Source: Actinomycetospora callitridis (GTDB lineage Bacteria; Actinomycetota; Actinomycetes; Mycobacteriales; Pseudonocardiaceae). Taken from it: a stretch of 64,000 nt of DNA. The translations under genes were made by a program, and so were the position numbers. Position 1 is the first letter of the stretch. Each line of letters starts with the position of its first letter. Below are positions 1 to 8,188 of the stretch, piece by piece. Under the pieces are notes generated by a model, which was not told the origin of the DNA, ran no database searches, and was given only the letters and a program-made list of their open reading frames with translations. The DNA is taken from NCBI RefSeq assembly GCF_028737265.1, contig NZ_JAQZAK010000007.1:1-64000 (forward strand). The letters are read 5' to 3'.

Positions 1-376
1 ACTGGCAAACAAGACCAGGTGCACTCAAAGAAACCCAAACCGACACCCGACAACAAACCCCGGATGCCGACGGGAAAAACCCACCAAACATTCAGCACAC
101 TGTTGAGTTCTCAAAGGACAACCACACGCGCTTCTGCGGAGCCGTTTCCGGCCCGGTTCTTCGCGGTGATTCCCACTCTACCCGACCCGATCGAGCGGCT
201 GTTCCGGGGGGTCCCGGTCGGTCCGGCTCGGACTCAGGCGGTGCGATCTCGATCGGCTCTCACGTGGAACGCCGGTCCGGATCGCTGTCTTCGACTGTAC
301 CCGAGGCCCGAGGACCTCGGTCGGCTACCGGCCGTCCGCGAGATCGCGTCCGTTCCCCGGTGCGGCATCTACTGTA
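1..376 (-). promoter_or_regulatory. Probable rRNA operon leader and promoter region, leftward
   Basis: No protein gene is convincing here. Read on the minus strand, 105-115 gives TTTGAGAACTC followed by AACAGTGTG, the boxA-like antitermination motif found in the leaders and spacers of actinobacterial rRNA operons. The AT-richer stretch at 1-100 matches a 16S leader. Three possible -10 hexamers read leftward: TACAGT at 371-376, TACAGT at 294-299 and TAGAGT at 175-180. Tandem promoters are usual for rRNA operons, but no clear -35 boxes are visible. The 16S gene itself would lie left of base 1. The sequence could also be a 16S-23S spacer, although the promoter-like hexamers argue for a leader. 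Confidence 0.55.
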
Positions 377-409
377 CGCGATCCCGTGGGAGGGGTCTGC
401 GGCCCGGGG

Positions 410-2554
410 TCAGTGTGGGCGTCGTCCCAGGTCGGCGGGCGCGTCCTCGTCCCCCGCGCCCCCGGGGCTCTCCGCCCTCTCCGGAGCCGTCGCCGAGGCC
501 GACTCCGGCGCCGGCTCCGGGGCCGTCCCCGCCGGCGCCGGCCGTCCGGTGGTGGCGAGCGACTTCAGCATCGCGTTGTAGGCGTTGAGGTCGCGGTCGC
601 CGTCGCGGTCGGCACGACGGTCGTCCCGGCGGGCGGTCCGCTCGTCGGCGCGCGACCACTGCACGAGCAGGGCGATCAGCACGATGAGCATCGGGAGCTC
701 GCCCGTGGCCCACGCGAGTCCGCCGCCGGTGGTCTGGTCGGCGAGGCGGTCGACCCACGGCATCTCGAGCTGCTGGTAGAAGCCCGCACCGATGACCGTG
801 GCGGAGCTCATCACCGCGATGCCGAAGAAGGCGTGCAGCGGTATGGCGACGAAGAGCAGGCCGAGGCGCCCGATGGGGGGCAGCTGCCGGGGGCTGGGGT
901 CGATGCCGACGATGGGCCAGAAGAAGATCAGTCCGACGAGCAGGAAGTGGATGTTCATCGCGATGTGGGCCCAGTGGGACTCCAGCGCGACGTCGAACAG
1001 CCCCGAGAAGTACAGGGCGTAGAAGCTGCCGACGAAGAGCGCCAGGGCGACCAGCGGCTGGGTGAGCACCCGCGCGACCGGCGAGTGGACCGCGGAGAGC
1101 ACCCACTCGCGGGGGCCCGGAGGTGCCCCGGCGCCCGCCGGGGGCAGGGCCCGCAGCAGCAACGTCACCGGGCCGCCGAGCACCAGCAGGATCGGGACCA
1201 GCATGTTCAGGATCATGTGCTGGCCCATGTGCACGCTGAACGTCACCGGCGCGTAGCGACCGATGCCCGAGGACGTGGCGACCAGCAGGGCGAGGCAGCC
1301 GACGAGCCAGGACAGGGTGCGGCCCACCGGCCACGCGTCGCCCCGGGCGCGCAGCCGCCGCACCCCGGTGACGTACAGACCGGCGAGGACGAGCGCGAGC
1401 GTGCCGAACAGCAGGTCGAACCGGGACTGGGTGAGCAGGCCCGCGACGGTCAGGGGCTCGTCCACCGCGTAGCCGACGAGCGCCTCGATGCGCGTGGGCT
1501 CGGGGGCGGGCGCCGCGGGCGGCGGGGTGCGTCCGAGGGCGACGGCGACGCCCATCGTCGCCGCCATGAGGAGGACCTCGAGCCCGCCGAAGCGGATCAT
1601 CGCGGCGGTGCTGCCCGCCTCGATGCCGGGGAGCGCGTGGCGCCGGTGCCAGGCACCGAAGGCGCCGAGGGCGACGAGAGCGAGGGCCTTGACCAGGACG
1701 AGGACGCCGTACGTGCTCGTCAGGAGGTCGGCGGGCGAGATCCGGACCAGGACGTTCAGCACGCCCGAGAGCGCGAGCACCACCCAGCAGACGAGCGCCA
1801 CCGCCGAGAACCGGCGGGCCGCGAGGCCCGGGTGCCGGCCCCCCGCCACGAGATGGGTCACGACGGCGGCGAGCCCGCCCACCCACACGGCGGCGGCGAG
1901 CACGTGGAGCAAGAGGCTGTTGGTGGCGACGTCGTGGTCGCTGCCGCCGGCCGAGTGCCCGGTGAGGGCGAGCGGGAGGAGCCCGGCGAGCGCGACGCCG
2001 AGACCGACCACGGCAGCGCCCCACCCGAGCACGAAGCGGGTGACCCCGAGGGCGACGAGGGCGATCAGCGCGGTCAGCGCCCACGATGTCGTGCCCTCGA
2101 TGCCGGTGACCGCGACCGAGAGCACCCGGGCGTCGAGCATCTGGGACACCGGGCGGCCGTAGGCGTCGGCCGCACTCAACGGGATCATCAGCAGCGCGGC
2201 CGCGGACCAGGCCGCCGCGCTCCACGACGCGACGCGGATCGCGCGGTAGCCGTCGGCCGAGAGCCAGCCCGAGGACGCGGGCGGCGTGAAGAAGGCCGCC
2301 AGCATGAGGAAGCCCACGGTGGAGGCGGCCGCCATCTGGCTCACCGCCCGCACGACCGGCAGGGCGTAGACCGTGACGGGGCCGGGGTCGGGGAGCCCGA
2401 GGCGGGCGAACGTGGCCGCACCCGAGAGCGTGCTCAGCGCCAGCGCGACCACCGCGGCGACGGCGAGCAGGGGCGCGACCTGCGCGACGAACAACGCCCC
2501 GGGGGTGGAGGGGCGTGCCGGCGCGTCGGCGGGCGGCGGGGTCGTCGTGGCCAC
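410..2554 (-). CDS. CopD-CtaG fusion membrane protein (copper transport / cytochrome oxidase assembly)
   Basis: A 714-residue polytopic membrane protein with two family regions. Residues about 1-340 resemble CopD (copper resistance D), including a conserved HVLAAAVWVGGLAAV helix. Residues about 380-660 resemble CtaG, the caa3-type oxidase assembly factor, with FSVHMGQHMILNML and the later HWAHIAMNIHFLLVGL segment; histidines and methionines in these helices are likely copper ligands. By family knowledge it should deliver copper to cytochrome c oxidase from the outer face of the membrane. The fused form is common in Actinobacteria. The GTG start is supported by a GGAG a few bases upstream. The C-terminus is a disordered tail rich in Asp, Arg, Pro and Ala. 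Confidence 0.85.
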   Translation of the reverse strand: MATTTPPPADAPARPSTPGALFVAQVAPLLAVAAVVALALSTLSGAATFARLGLPDPGPVTVYALPVVRAVSQMAAASTVGFLMLAAFFTPPASSGWLSADGYRAIRVASWSAAAWSAAALLMIPLSAADAYGRPVSQMLDARVLSVAVTGIEGTTSWALTALIALVALGVTRFVLGWGAAVVGLGVALAGLLPLALTGHSAGGSDHDVATNSLLLHVLAAAVWVGGLAAVVTHLVAGGRHPGLAARRFSAVALVCWVVLALSGVLNVLVRISPADLLTSTYGVLVLVKALALVALGAFGAWHRRHALPGIEAGSTAAMIRFGGLEVLLMAATMGVAVALGRTPPPAAPAPEPTRIEALVGYAVDEPLTVAGLLTQSRFDLLFGTLALVLAGLYVTGVRRLRARGDAWPVGRTLSWLVGCLALLVATSSGIGRYAPVTFSVHMGQHMILNMLVPILLVLGGPVTLLLRALPPAGAGAPPGPREWVLSAVHSPVARVLTQPLVALALFVGSFYALYFSGLFDVALESHWAHIAMNIHFLLVGLIFFWPIVGIDPSPRQLPPIGRLGLLFVAIPLHAFFGIAVMSSATVIGAGFYQQLEMPWVDRLADQTTGGGLAWATGELPMLIVLIALLVQWSRADERTARRDDRRADRDGDRDLNAYNAMLKSLATTGRPAPAGTAPEPAPESASATAPERAESPGGAGDEDAPADLGRRPH

Positions 2555-2616
2555 GTCTCCAGGGTAGGTCGCCGCCGTCGGAGCGCCGTGCGGTCCGGTT
2601 AGGCTTCCCCGCGCCG

Positions 2617-2689
2617 GCCCCCGTAGCTCAACGGACAGAGCATCGGCCTTCTAATCCGACGGTTGCAGGTTCGAGTCCTGCCGGGGGCG
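2617..2689 (+). tRNA. tRNA-Arg (anticodon TCT)
   Basis: The acceptor stem GCCCCCG (2617-2623) pairs with CGGGGGC (2682-2688). D arm, a CTTCTAA anticodon loop and the T arm around GGTTCGAGT are all present. The anticodon TCT reads AGA. No CCA is encoded. A TAGGCT at 2600-2605, 11 nt before the gene, is a plausible -10 box, and the same hexamer sits before the tRNA-Sec and tRNA-His genes of this window. The 3' end lies 3 nt from the stop codon of the convergent hydrolase. Confidence 0.95.
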
Positions 2690-2692
2690 CCG

Positions 2693-3520
2693 TCAGCAGC
2701 CCGCCAGGAAGTCGAGCACCTCGCGCGTCACCCGCTCCGGCTCGTCCTCCATGACGAAGTGGCCGGCGTCCGGCACGACGACCAGTCCGGCACCGGGGAT
2801 GTCAGCGGCGAGGCGCTCGGCGTAGCCGACGGGCTGCCACCGGTCCCGCGCGCCCCACACGATGCGGACGGGCATCGCGATGTCCCCGAGCCGGTCGGTG
2901 AGCTCCTCGGTGTACCGGGAGTCGTAGTGCCGCACCTGGTGCTCGAAGAACGAGGTCCGCCCCAGCGGCGTCCGGTGCGGGGCGAGGTAGGCGCGCAGGT
3001 CGTCGTCGCCCATCGTCCCCGCGACCGTCATGCGCAGCTGCCGCGTCAGCATCTCCTCGAAGTCCGCCGCCGACATGGCGGCGTAGCTCTCGAGCCGGGT
3101 CCTGATGATCTCCCGCCAGGTCTCCGACGGCCACGAGTCGTAGCTGACCGTGTCGATGAGCATGAGCCGGCGGGCCCGCTGCGGGTGCAGGACCGCGATC
3201 CGCTGGCCGATCGCGCCGCCGATGTCGTGGGTGATGAGGCTCGGGCGCTCGAGGCCCAGCTCGTCGAGCAGGCCGAGCAGCAGGTCGGTCTGGGCGGCGA
3301 CGGAGGTGTCGCGGTCGAGGGGCCGCTCGGAGTCGCCGTACCCGAGCAGATCGTAGGTGACGACGCGGTGGCCGGCCGCCTCGACGGCCGGGACGACGTG
3401 GCGCCATTCGTGGGACCAGGACGGCGTGCCGTGGACGAAGACGACGGGCTCGCCCTCGCCGCGATCGCGGTAGGCGAGCCGGACGCCGTCGACGAGCAGG
3501 TTCCGGTCGAGGAAGGTCAT
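2693..3520 (-). CDS. Alpha/beta hydrolase, haloalkane dehalogenase-like
   Basis: A 275-residue alpha/beta hydrolase. HGTPSWS at residues 30-36 is the oxyanion-hole motif. The nucleophile elbow reads THDIGG, so residue 99 is Asp rather than Ser, as in haloalkane and haloacetate dehalogenases and epoxide hydrolases. A later VWGARDRW segment supplies the acid and DAGHFVMEDEP the catalytic His. It is cytosolic, with no signal peptide. Its start codon lies in a 30-bp perfect palindrome shared with the divergent TetR gene, so that TetR protein probably represses it. The substrate is not predictable. The Asp nucleophile makes a plain esterase unlikely. Confidence 0.85.
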   Translation of the reverse strand: MTFLDRNLLVDGVRLAYRDRGEGEPVVFVHGTPSWSHEWRHVVPAVEAAGHRVVTYDLLGYGDSERPLDRDTSVAAQTDLLLGLLDELGLERPSLITHDIGGAIGQRIAVLHPQRARRLMLIDTVSYDSWPSETWREIIRTRLESYAAMSAADFEEMLTRQLRMTVAGTMGDDDLRAYLAPHRTPLGRTSFFEHQVRHYDSRYTEELTDRLGDIAMPVRIVWGARDRWQPVGYAERLAADIPGAGLVVVPDAGHFVMEDEPERVTREVLDFLAGC

Positions 3521-3547
3521 GCTAGGTAGACTAGTCTACCTAGCATG
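3518..3547. promoter_or_regulatory. 30-bp perfect palindrome: TetR operator spanning two start codons
   Basis: The 30 bases form a perfect inverted repeat with 15-bp arms meeting at ACT/AGT. Its first and last trinucleotides are the ATG codons of the two divergent genes. Each strand has an outward-facing TAGACT hexamer (plus 3527-3532, minus 3533-3538). These hexamers could act as -10 boxes giving transcripts with only about 6 nt of leader. Bound TetR protein would cover both promoters. The symmetry and position are seen directly; the regulatory role is inferred from the neighbouring TetR gene. Confidence 0.85.
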
Positions 3548-4090
3548 AGCGACAGAATCCCGGCCCGAGCCCGGATCCTCGACGCCGCCTCGGAGCGCTT
3601 CTACGCCCGCGGCGTGGCGGCGACCGGGATCGACGTGATCATCGCGGACGCGGGCGTCGCGAAGATGAGCCTCTACAACAACTTCGCCTCGAAGGCCGAC
3701 CTGGTGTCGGCCTACCTGGAGCGGCGGCACCAGGAGTTCCTCGAGCGGCACCGGCGCCGGGTCGAGGCCCTGCCCGCAGGGGCGGGGCCCGGCGCCCGGG
3801 CCGTGACGGTGTTCGACGCCTACCTCGACGGGGTCGACGACCCGTTCCGGGGATGCGGACTGCTCAACGCCGCGGGTGAGCTGCCGACCGGCGACCCCGG
3901 CCGGGAGGCGGTGGCGCGTCAGAAGGCCGAGGTCGAGGACCTGCTGCGCGACGCCCTGGGGGACGAAGCGCTCGCCGAGCACCTGTCCCTCCTCCTCGAG
4001 GGCGCGATGGTGCGGGCCGGCCTGGAGGGCGATGCGGACCGCCTCCGCCGCGCCCGTCGGACGGCGGCGGAGCTGCTGGACGAGGCCTGA
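3545..4090 (+). CDS. TetR-family transcriptional repressor
   Basis: 181 residues. The N-terminal 55 residues form a TetR-type helix-turn-helix: an ARILDAASERFYARG helix, then GIDVIIADAGVAKMSLYNNF with the usual recognition helix ending before ASKADL. The C-terminal part is the ligand-binding and dimerisation domain; it contains a TetR_C-like region with GCGLLNAAGEL. It starts 24 bp from the divergent dehalogenase-like gene and inside the 30-bp palindrome, so autorepression and control of that hydrolase are likely. No Shine-Dalgarno is possible in the short palindromic leader, which suggests leaderless translation. The ligand is unknown. Confidence 0.9.
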   Translation: MSDRIPARARILDAASERFYARGVAATGIDVIIADAGVAKMSLYNNFASKADLVSAYLERRHQEFLERHRRRVEALPAGAGPGARAVTVFDAYLDGVDDPFRGCGLLNAAGELPTGDPGREAVARQKAEVEDLLRDALGDEALAEHLSLLLEGAMVRAGLEGDADRLRRARRTAAELLDEA

Positions 4091-4093
4091 ACC

Positions 4094-5014
4094 TCAGCGG
4101 TACCCCGTGGTGTCGGCCGGGCGCCCGGGGTCCTGGACCTCGTCCACGTAGCGCCAGCAGTCGGGCCGGGAGCCGTCGAGGTCGGTGAACCCGTAGAACG
4201 CGGCGAGCTCGCCCGACGACGTGGACATCGCGTTCCAGCGGGCGCGACCCGGGTCGGCGGCCAGCGCGGCCACACCCCGACCCACGAACCGGGGCGTCTC
4301 CGAGATCGCGAAGTGCGGCTCGCGGGCGAGGGCGTCGCGCCAGGTCTCCTCCGACACCCCGAAGTGCTCGAGCATGATCTCCGACCGCATCGAGCCCGGC
4401 GTGACCGCCACCGCCGTGCCCCCGTGGGCCGCGAGCTCGTGCGCCCACGACCGGGCGAGGCGGATCGGCGCGATCTTGGCGAGGTCGTAGTAGACGTTGA
4501 GCCTGTAGTGGCGGTCGTTGTGGTCGGCGGTGCCGTCGGTGACCTCGACGACGAGTCCCCCGGGCCGTCGCGCGAGCAGCCCCATGGCGCGGTGGGCCGT
4601 CACGAGGTGGGTGTCGATCGCCAGGCGCAGCGTCCGCAGCCCGTTGGCGAGATCGTGCTCCCAGACCGGCACGTCCCACTCGACCATGAGCTCTCCACCC
4701 CAGATGTCGTTGACCAGCACGTCCAGCCGGCCCTGCTCGCGCTCGATCCGGGCGACGAGAGCGGCGACGGCCCCGGGATCGAGGTGGTCGGTGGGCACCG
4801 CGACACCGCGCCCACCCGCGGCGGCGACCAGGTCGGCGGTGTCCTCGATCGTCTCGGGGCGGTCGTACTCCGAGCGCTGCGCCCGGGTGCTGCGCCCGGT
4901 GACGTAGACGGTGGCGCCCGCGGCACCGAGCTCGACGGCGATACCCCGGCCGGCCCCGCGGGTGGCCCCGGCGACCAGGGCGACGGTGCCGTCGAGAGCG
5001 AGCTGTGCGGTCAC
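4094..5014 (-). CDS. SDR-family oxidoreductase
   Basis: Short-chain dehydrogenase of about 306 residues. The Rossmann glycine motif AGATRGAGRG follows the first strand. NDIWGG replaces the usual NNAG, as in one actinobacterial SDR subgroup. The active-site Tyr and Lys lie in YYDLAK. The reading frame is open to 5086, but the GTG at 5012-5014 (giving MTAQLALDG) fits SDR N-termini best. Its stop lies 3 nt from the TetR stop in convergent orientation. An inverted repeat at 5042-5067 separates it from the divergent glycolipid-binding-like gene. Substrate unknown. Confidence 0.85.
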   Translation of the reverse strand: MTAQLALDGTVALVAGATRGAGRGIAVELGAAGATVYVTGRSTRAQRSEYDRPETIEDTADLVAAAGGRGVAVPTDHLDPGAVAALVARIEREQGRLDVLVNDIWGGELMVEWDVPVWEHDLANGLRTLRLAIDTHLVTAHRAMGLLARRPGGLVVEVTDGTADHNDRHYRLNVYYDLAKIAPIRLARSWAHELAAHGGTAVAVTPGSMRSEIMLEHFGVSEETWRDALAREPHFAISETPRFVGRGVAALAADPGRARWNAMSTSSGELAAFYGFTDLDGSRPDCWRYVDEVQDPGRPADTTGYR

Positions 5015-5041
5015 GCCGGTGACCGTCGCACGAACCCCCGA

Positions 5042-5067
5042 CAACCCTCGAGAACCCGCGAGGGTTG
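5042..5067. promoter_or_regulatory. Inverted repeat between divergent genes (candidate operator)
   Basis: CAACCCTCG at 5042-5050 is repeated in inverted orientation as CGAGGGTTG at 5059-5067, with an 8-nt spacer. It sits between the start of the SDR (minus strand) and the plus-strand glycolipid-binding-like gene. That position suits a shared operator. No regulator gene of its own is adjacent. Confidence 0.45.
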
Positions 5068-5100
5068 CCGCCACCACCGGGGACACGCTTGGCTCGCCGG

Positions 5101-5652
5101 GTGCTGACCGACCTCCCCGCGTCCGCCGCCTGGCGGTTCGTGGACGCCGTGGACGGCTTCGAGGTCGTCTACATCGCGCCCGGCCGGCTGCGGGGACACA
5201 CCTCCGCCGTGGAGGACGGGCAGCCGTACGCGGTGCGCTACGAGATCACGCTCGACGACGGGTGGCGCACGCGCTCGGCCCGCGTGTGGTCCGACACGCT
5301 CGCCGGGCCGCGCGAGGTGACCGTCGCGTCCGACGGCGAGGGCCGGTGGACGGTCGACGGCGCGCCCGCGCCCCACCTCGACGGCCTCGTCGACGTCGAC
5401 CTCGAGGCGTCGGCCTGCACGAACACGCTCCCGGTCCACCGCCTGGCGCTGACGACGGAGGACGTCACCCCGTCGCCCGCCGTGTACGTGCGCGCGCTGG
5501 ACCTCTCGGTCGTCCGTCTCGACCAGACCTACCGCCGCCTCGACGGGCACCGGTTCGCCTACACCTCGGACGGCGACTTCTCCGCCGTCCTCACCTACGA
5601 CGACGCCGGCCTCGTCGTCGACTACCCGGGAATCGCGCGCCGAGCGTTCTGA
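5101..5652 (+). CDS. Putative glycolipid-binding family protein
   Basis: About 183 residues from the GTG at 5101, with a TTG at 5065 as an alternative start. It resembles the actinobacterial putative glycolipid-binding family (PF06475). Family-like features are a DAVDGFEVVY start, internal YEITLDDGWRTR, CTNTLPVHRL and a C-terminal DYPGIARRAF. The family is soluble, beta-rich and structurally similar to lipoprotein carriers, with unproven biological function. There are no membrane segments and no signal peptide. It is divergent from the SDR across a short inverted repeat. Confidence 0.7.
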   Translation: MLTDLPASAAWRFVDAVDGFEVVYIAPGRLRGHTSAVEDGQPYAVRYEITLDDGWRTRSARVWSDTLAGPREVTVASDGEGRWTVDGAPAPHLDGLVDVDLEASACTNTLPVHRLALTTEDVTPSPAVYVRALDLSVVRLDQTYRRLDGHRFAYTSDGDFSAVLTYDDAGLVVDYPGIARRAF

Positions 5653-5662
5653 GCAGCCTCGA

Positions 5663-5672
5663 CTTATATAAG
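5663..5672. promoter_or_regulatory. Palindrome CTTATATAAG upstream of arsR-type gene
   Basis: A 10-bp perfect, AT-only-core palindrome in otherwise GC-rich DNA, 33 bp before the ATG of the ArsR-type regulator. It contains TATATA, which could be a -10 box, so a repressor bound here would block transcription. The role as autoregulatory operator is inferred. Confidence 0.45.
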
Positions 5673-5704
5673 CTCTCGCTGCTACGTTCGCCGCCGTGCA
5701 CGCC

Positions 5705-6070
5705 ATGGACGTCCTCGGCGATCCGGTCCGCCGCCGGATCCTCGAGCTCCTCGCCGACGGGGAGCTGGCGTCCGGGGCCGTCGTCGAGCACATCCACGAG
5801 GAGTTCGGCATCTCGCAGCCCGGCGTCTCGCAGCACCTGCGGGTGCTGAGGGAGAACGGGCTGGCCTCGGTGCGGGCCGAGGGCACGCGCCGGCTCTACT
5901 CGGTCGACGCCGAGGGGCTCCGCGAGGTCGACGCGTGGATCGGGCGCTTCCGGCAGTTCTGGGAGCAGCGCCTCGACGCCCTCGGTACCGAGATCGCCCG
6001 CGGCAAGCGCGAGCGCAGGCGTTCCCCCACCCCCGACCCCACCCCCGACCCCACCCCCGAGGACAGCTGA
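5705..6070 (+). CDS. ArsR/SmtB-type winged-helix regulator
   Basis: 121 residues from ATG 5705, with GTG 5696 an alternative. It opens with MDVLGDPVRRRILELLADGE, typical of the ArsR subgroup paired with SRPBCC proteins. The recognition helix is ISQPGVSQHLRVLRENGL, followed by the beta-wing GTRRLYSVD. No metal-binding cysteines are seen. The C-terminus ends in a Pro-Thr-Asp repeat encoded by three 12-bp tandem units (about 6028-6060). Its stop TGA shares one base with the ATG of the next gene (TGATG), so the pair is translationally coupled. Confidence 0.85.
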   Translation: MDVLGDPVRRRILELLADGELASGAVVEHIHEEFGISQPGVSQHLRVLRENGLASVRAEGTRRLYSVDAEGLREVDAWIGRFRQFWEQRLDALGTEIARGKRERRRSPTPDPTPDPTPEDS

Positions 6071-6681
6071 TGGACCTCTTCTCCGAGCTCGACGCCATCC
6101 ACCGCCAGGTCGACCTCGACGCGGTCGACGGCGACACCGTCCGCGTGCTGCTGCGCCGGCGCTACCCGACCGAGCCGGCCGACCTGTGGAGCGCGCTGAC
6201 CGAGCCCGACCGCATCGTGCGCTGGTTCCTGCCCCTGAACGGCGACCTGCGCGAGGGCGGTTCGTTCCAGTTGGAGGGCAACGCGGGCGGGGACATCCTC
6301 ACGTGCACCCCGCCGCGGCTGCTGCGGGTGACGTTCGGGCACGAGACCAGCGTCGTCGAAGTGCGCCTGGAGGCCGACGACGAGGACACCGTGCTCGAGC
6401 TGGAGCACACCGTGCCGCTGGCGATGGCCGGCAGCGCCGCGGGCGCGCTGTTCGTCGGCCCCGGCTGGGACGGCGCGCTCATGGGGCTCGGCCTGTTCGT
6501 CCGCGGCGAGGCCGTCGGCGACCCCGTCGCGGCGGCGGAGTCGCCGGAGGTCGTCGAGTTCAACCGGCACTCGATCGACCGCTGGGTGGCGGCCGCGGAG
6601 GCGAGCGGCGCGGCGACCGCCGAGGAGATCGAGGGCGGGAAGCAGGCCGCGCTGGCCCAGTTCGTCCCCGACCCCCGGTGA
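6070..6681 (+). CDS. SRPBCC / AHSA1-type domain protein
   Basis: 203 residues with the START-like helix-grip fold. The signature RRYPTEPADLWSALTEPDRI and WFLPLNGDLREGGSF matches the activator-of-Hsp90 (AHSA1) branch of SRPBCC. Such genes are often cotranscribed with an ArsR-like regulator, as here, where its ATG overlaps the regulator stop by one base. The domain has a hydrophobic ligand pocket. The ligand and function are not established for this subgroup. Confidence 0.8.
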   Translation: MDLFSELDAIHRQVDLDAVDGDTVRVLLRRRYPTEPADLWSALTEPDRIVRWFLPLNGDLREGGSFQLEGNAGGDILTCTPPRLLRVTFGHETSVVEVRLEADDEDTVLELEHTVPLAMAGSAAGALFVGPGWDGALMGLGLFVRGEAVGDPVAAAESPEVVEFNRHSIDRWVAAAEASGAATAEEIEGGKQAALAQFVPDPR

Positions 6682-6763
6682 CCACGACACGAACCGGCCG
6701 GTAGGTCAGACTGTCGGCGGCGCGCTCGGCCGGGTGGCCGAGCCGTGGTCGAGAGGGGTGTCG

Positions 6764-8188
6764 ATGGCGACGATGTCGTTCCGGGACGCGATGTTCCTGC
6801 TGGCGGAGTCGCGCGAGCGGCCCACCCACGTGGGCTCGCTGATGCTCTTCGACCGCCCCGAGGGCGCGGGACCCGACTACCTCGCGAACCTGCACCGGAC
6901 GCTCGTGTCCGGCGACGTCGACATCGCGCCCCTGTTCCGCCGGCGGGCGACCCGCGGCGTCTCGACGCTGGGCCAGTGGGCCTGGGTGAACGACGACGAC
7001 ATCGACATCGAGTACCACGTGCGCCTCTCGGCCCTGCCGGGTCCGGGCCGCATCCGCGAGCTGCTCGAGCTCGTCTCCCGCCTGCACGGCAGCCTGCTCG
7101 ACCGGCACCGGCCGCTGTGGGAGTTCCACCTCATCGAGGGCGTGGAGGGGGACCGCTTCGCGGTCTACAGCAAGATCCACCACGCGATGATGGACGGCGT
7201 CCGCGCCATGAAGCACCTCGAGAAGTCCCTGAGCACCGACCCGGAGAAGCGGGACATGGCGCCGTTCTGGGCCGTCGATCCCCGACCGGGCCGCGCCAGC
7301 CGCCCGGTCGGCGAGCCGGCGCCCGGGCCGTCGGGGTGGCTCGGGTCGGCGCGCGAGTACGTCGGCGGCGCGCTGCGCACGGCCGGCACGCTCGCCGAGG
7401 GCGTCGGGCAGTCGCTCAACGTCGGGCCGGCGCTCGTGTCGTCGGCCTACCGCGGGCTCGTCGAGCACGACCTGGCGCTGCCCTTCGAGGCGCCCCCGAC
7501 GATGCTCAACGTCCCGATCACCGGGGCGCGGCGGTTCGCCGCGCAGTCCTGGCCGCTCAAGCGCATCCAGCGGGTGCGCGAGCGCACGGGCACGACGGTG
7601 AACGACGTCATGCTCGCGATGAGCGCCGGGGCGCTGCGGCGCTACCTCGAGGCCCACGACGGGCTGCCCGAGAAGCCGCTCGTCGCCGCGCTGCCCGTCG
7701 CGCTCGCGGACTCCGGCTCCGGCAACGCGCTCGGCGCGATCCTGGTGAACCTGGCGACGGACGAGCCCGATCCGTCCGAGCGCCTGCGGAAGATCCGCCA
7801 GTCGGGCCTCGCGGCCAAGGAGAACCTGCAGGGCCGCGACCCGATGACGATCGCCGCGCTCTCCGCCGTCGTCGCGGCGCCCATCGGGCTCGGCCTGGTG
7901 CCGGGCTCGTCGGCGATCAACCAGGGCTTCAACCTGATCATCTCCAACGTGCCCGGGCCCAAGGACCCGCTGTACTGGGAGGGCGCGCGGCTCGACGGGA
8001 TCTACCCGATCTCGGTGCCGCTCGACGGGCAGGCCCTCAACATCACCGTGATGTCCTACGCGGACAGCATGGAGATCGGCGTGACCGGCGACCGGCGCGC
8101 GGTGCCGCACCTGCAGCACCTGCTGGGCTACCTCGAGGACGCGCTGGTCGAGCTGGAGGCCGTCGCCGACGAGGCCGACCCGACCTAG
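6764..8188 (+). CDS. Wax ester synthase / diacylglycerol acyltransferase (WS/DGAT)
   Basis: 474 residues from ATG 6764, which is preceded by GAGAGGGG at 6751-6758; a GTG at 6734 is less likely. The catalytic HHxxxDG motif appears as HHAMMDG. The C-terminal half carries the family motifs ISNVPGPKDPLYW and the preceding LGAILVNLATDEPDP. The enzyme joins acyl-CoA to a fatty alcohol or diacylglycerol, making storage wax esters or triacylglycerol at the membrane. A fatty acyl reductase at 53.4 kb could supply the alcohol. Its TAG stop shares the palindrome CTAG with the stop of the convergent kinase gene. Confidence 0.93.
   Translation: MATMSFRDAMFLLAESRERPTHVGSLMLFDRPEGAGPDYLANLHRTLVSGDVDIAPLFRRRATRGVSTLGQWAWVNDDDIDIEYHVRLSALPGPGRIRELLELVSRLHGSLLDRHRPLWEFHLIEGVEGDRFAVYSKIHHAMMDGVRAMKHLEKSLSTDPEKRDMAPFWAVDPRPGRASRPVGEPAPGPSGWLGSAREYVGGALRTAGTLAEGVGQSLNVGPALVSSAYRGLVEHDLALPFEAPPTMLNVPITGARRFAAQSWPLKRIQRVRERTGTTVNDVMLAMSAGALRRYLEAHDGLPEKPLVAALPVALADSGSGNALGAILVNLATDEPDPSERLRKIRQSGLAAKENLQGRDPMTIAALSAVVAAPIGLGLVPGSSAINQGFNLIISNVPGPKDPLYWEGARLDGIYPISVPLDGQALNITVMSYADSMEIGVTGDRRAVPHLQHLLGYLEDALVELEAVADEADPT

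Noticed and set aside
386..2602. Plus-strand open frame opposite the CopD-CtaG gene
   Set aside because: Arg/Glu/Asp-rich composition typical of antisense translation; the minus-strand membrane protein is clearly the gene.
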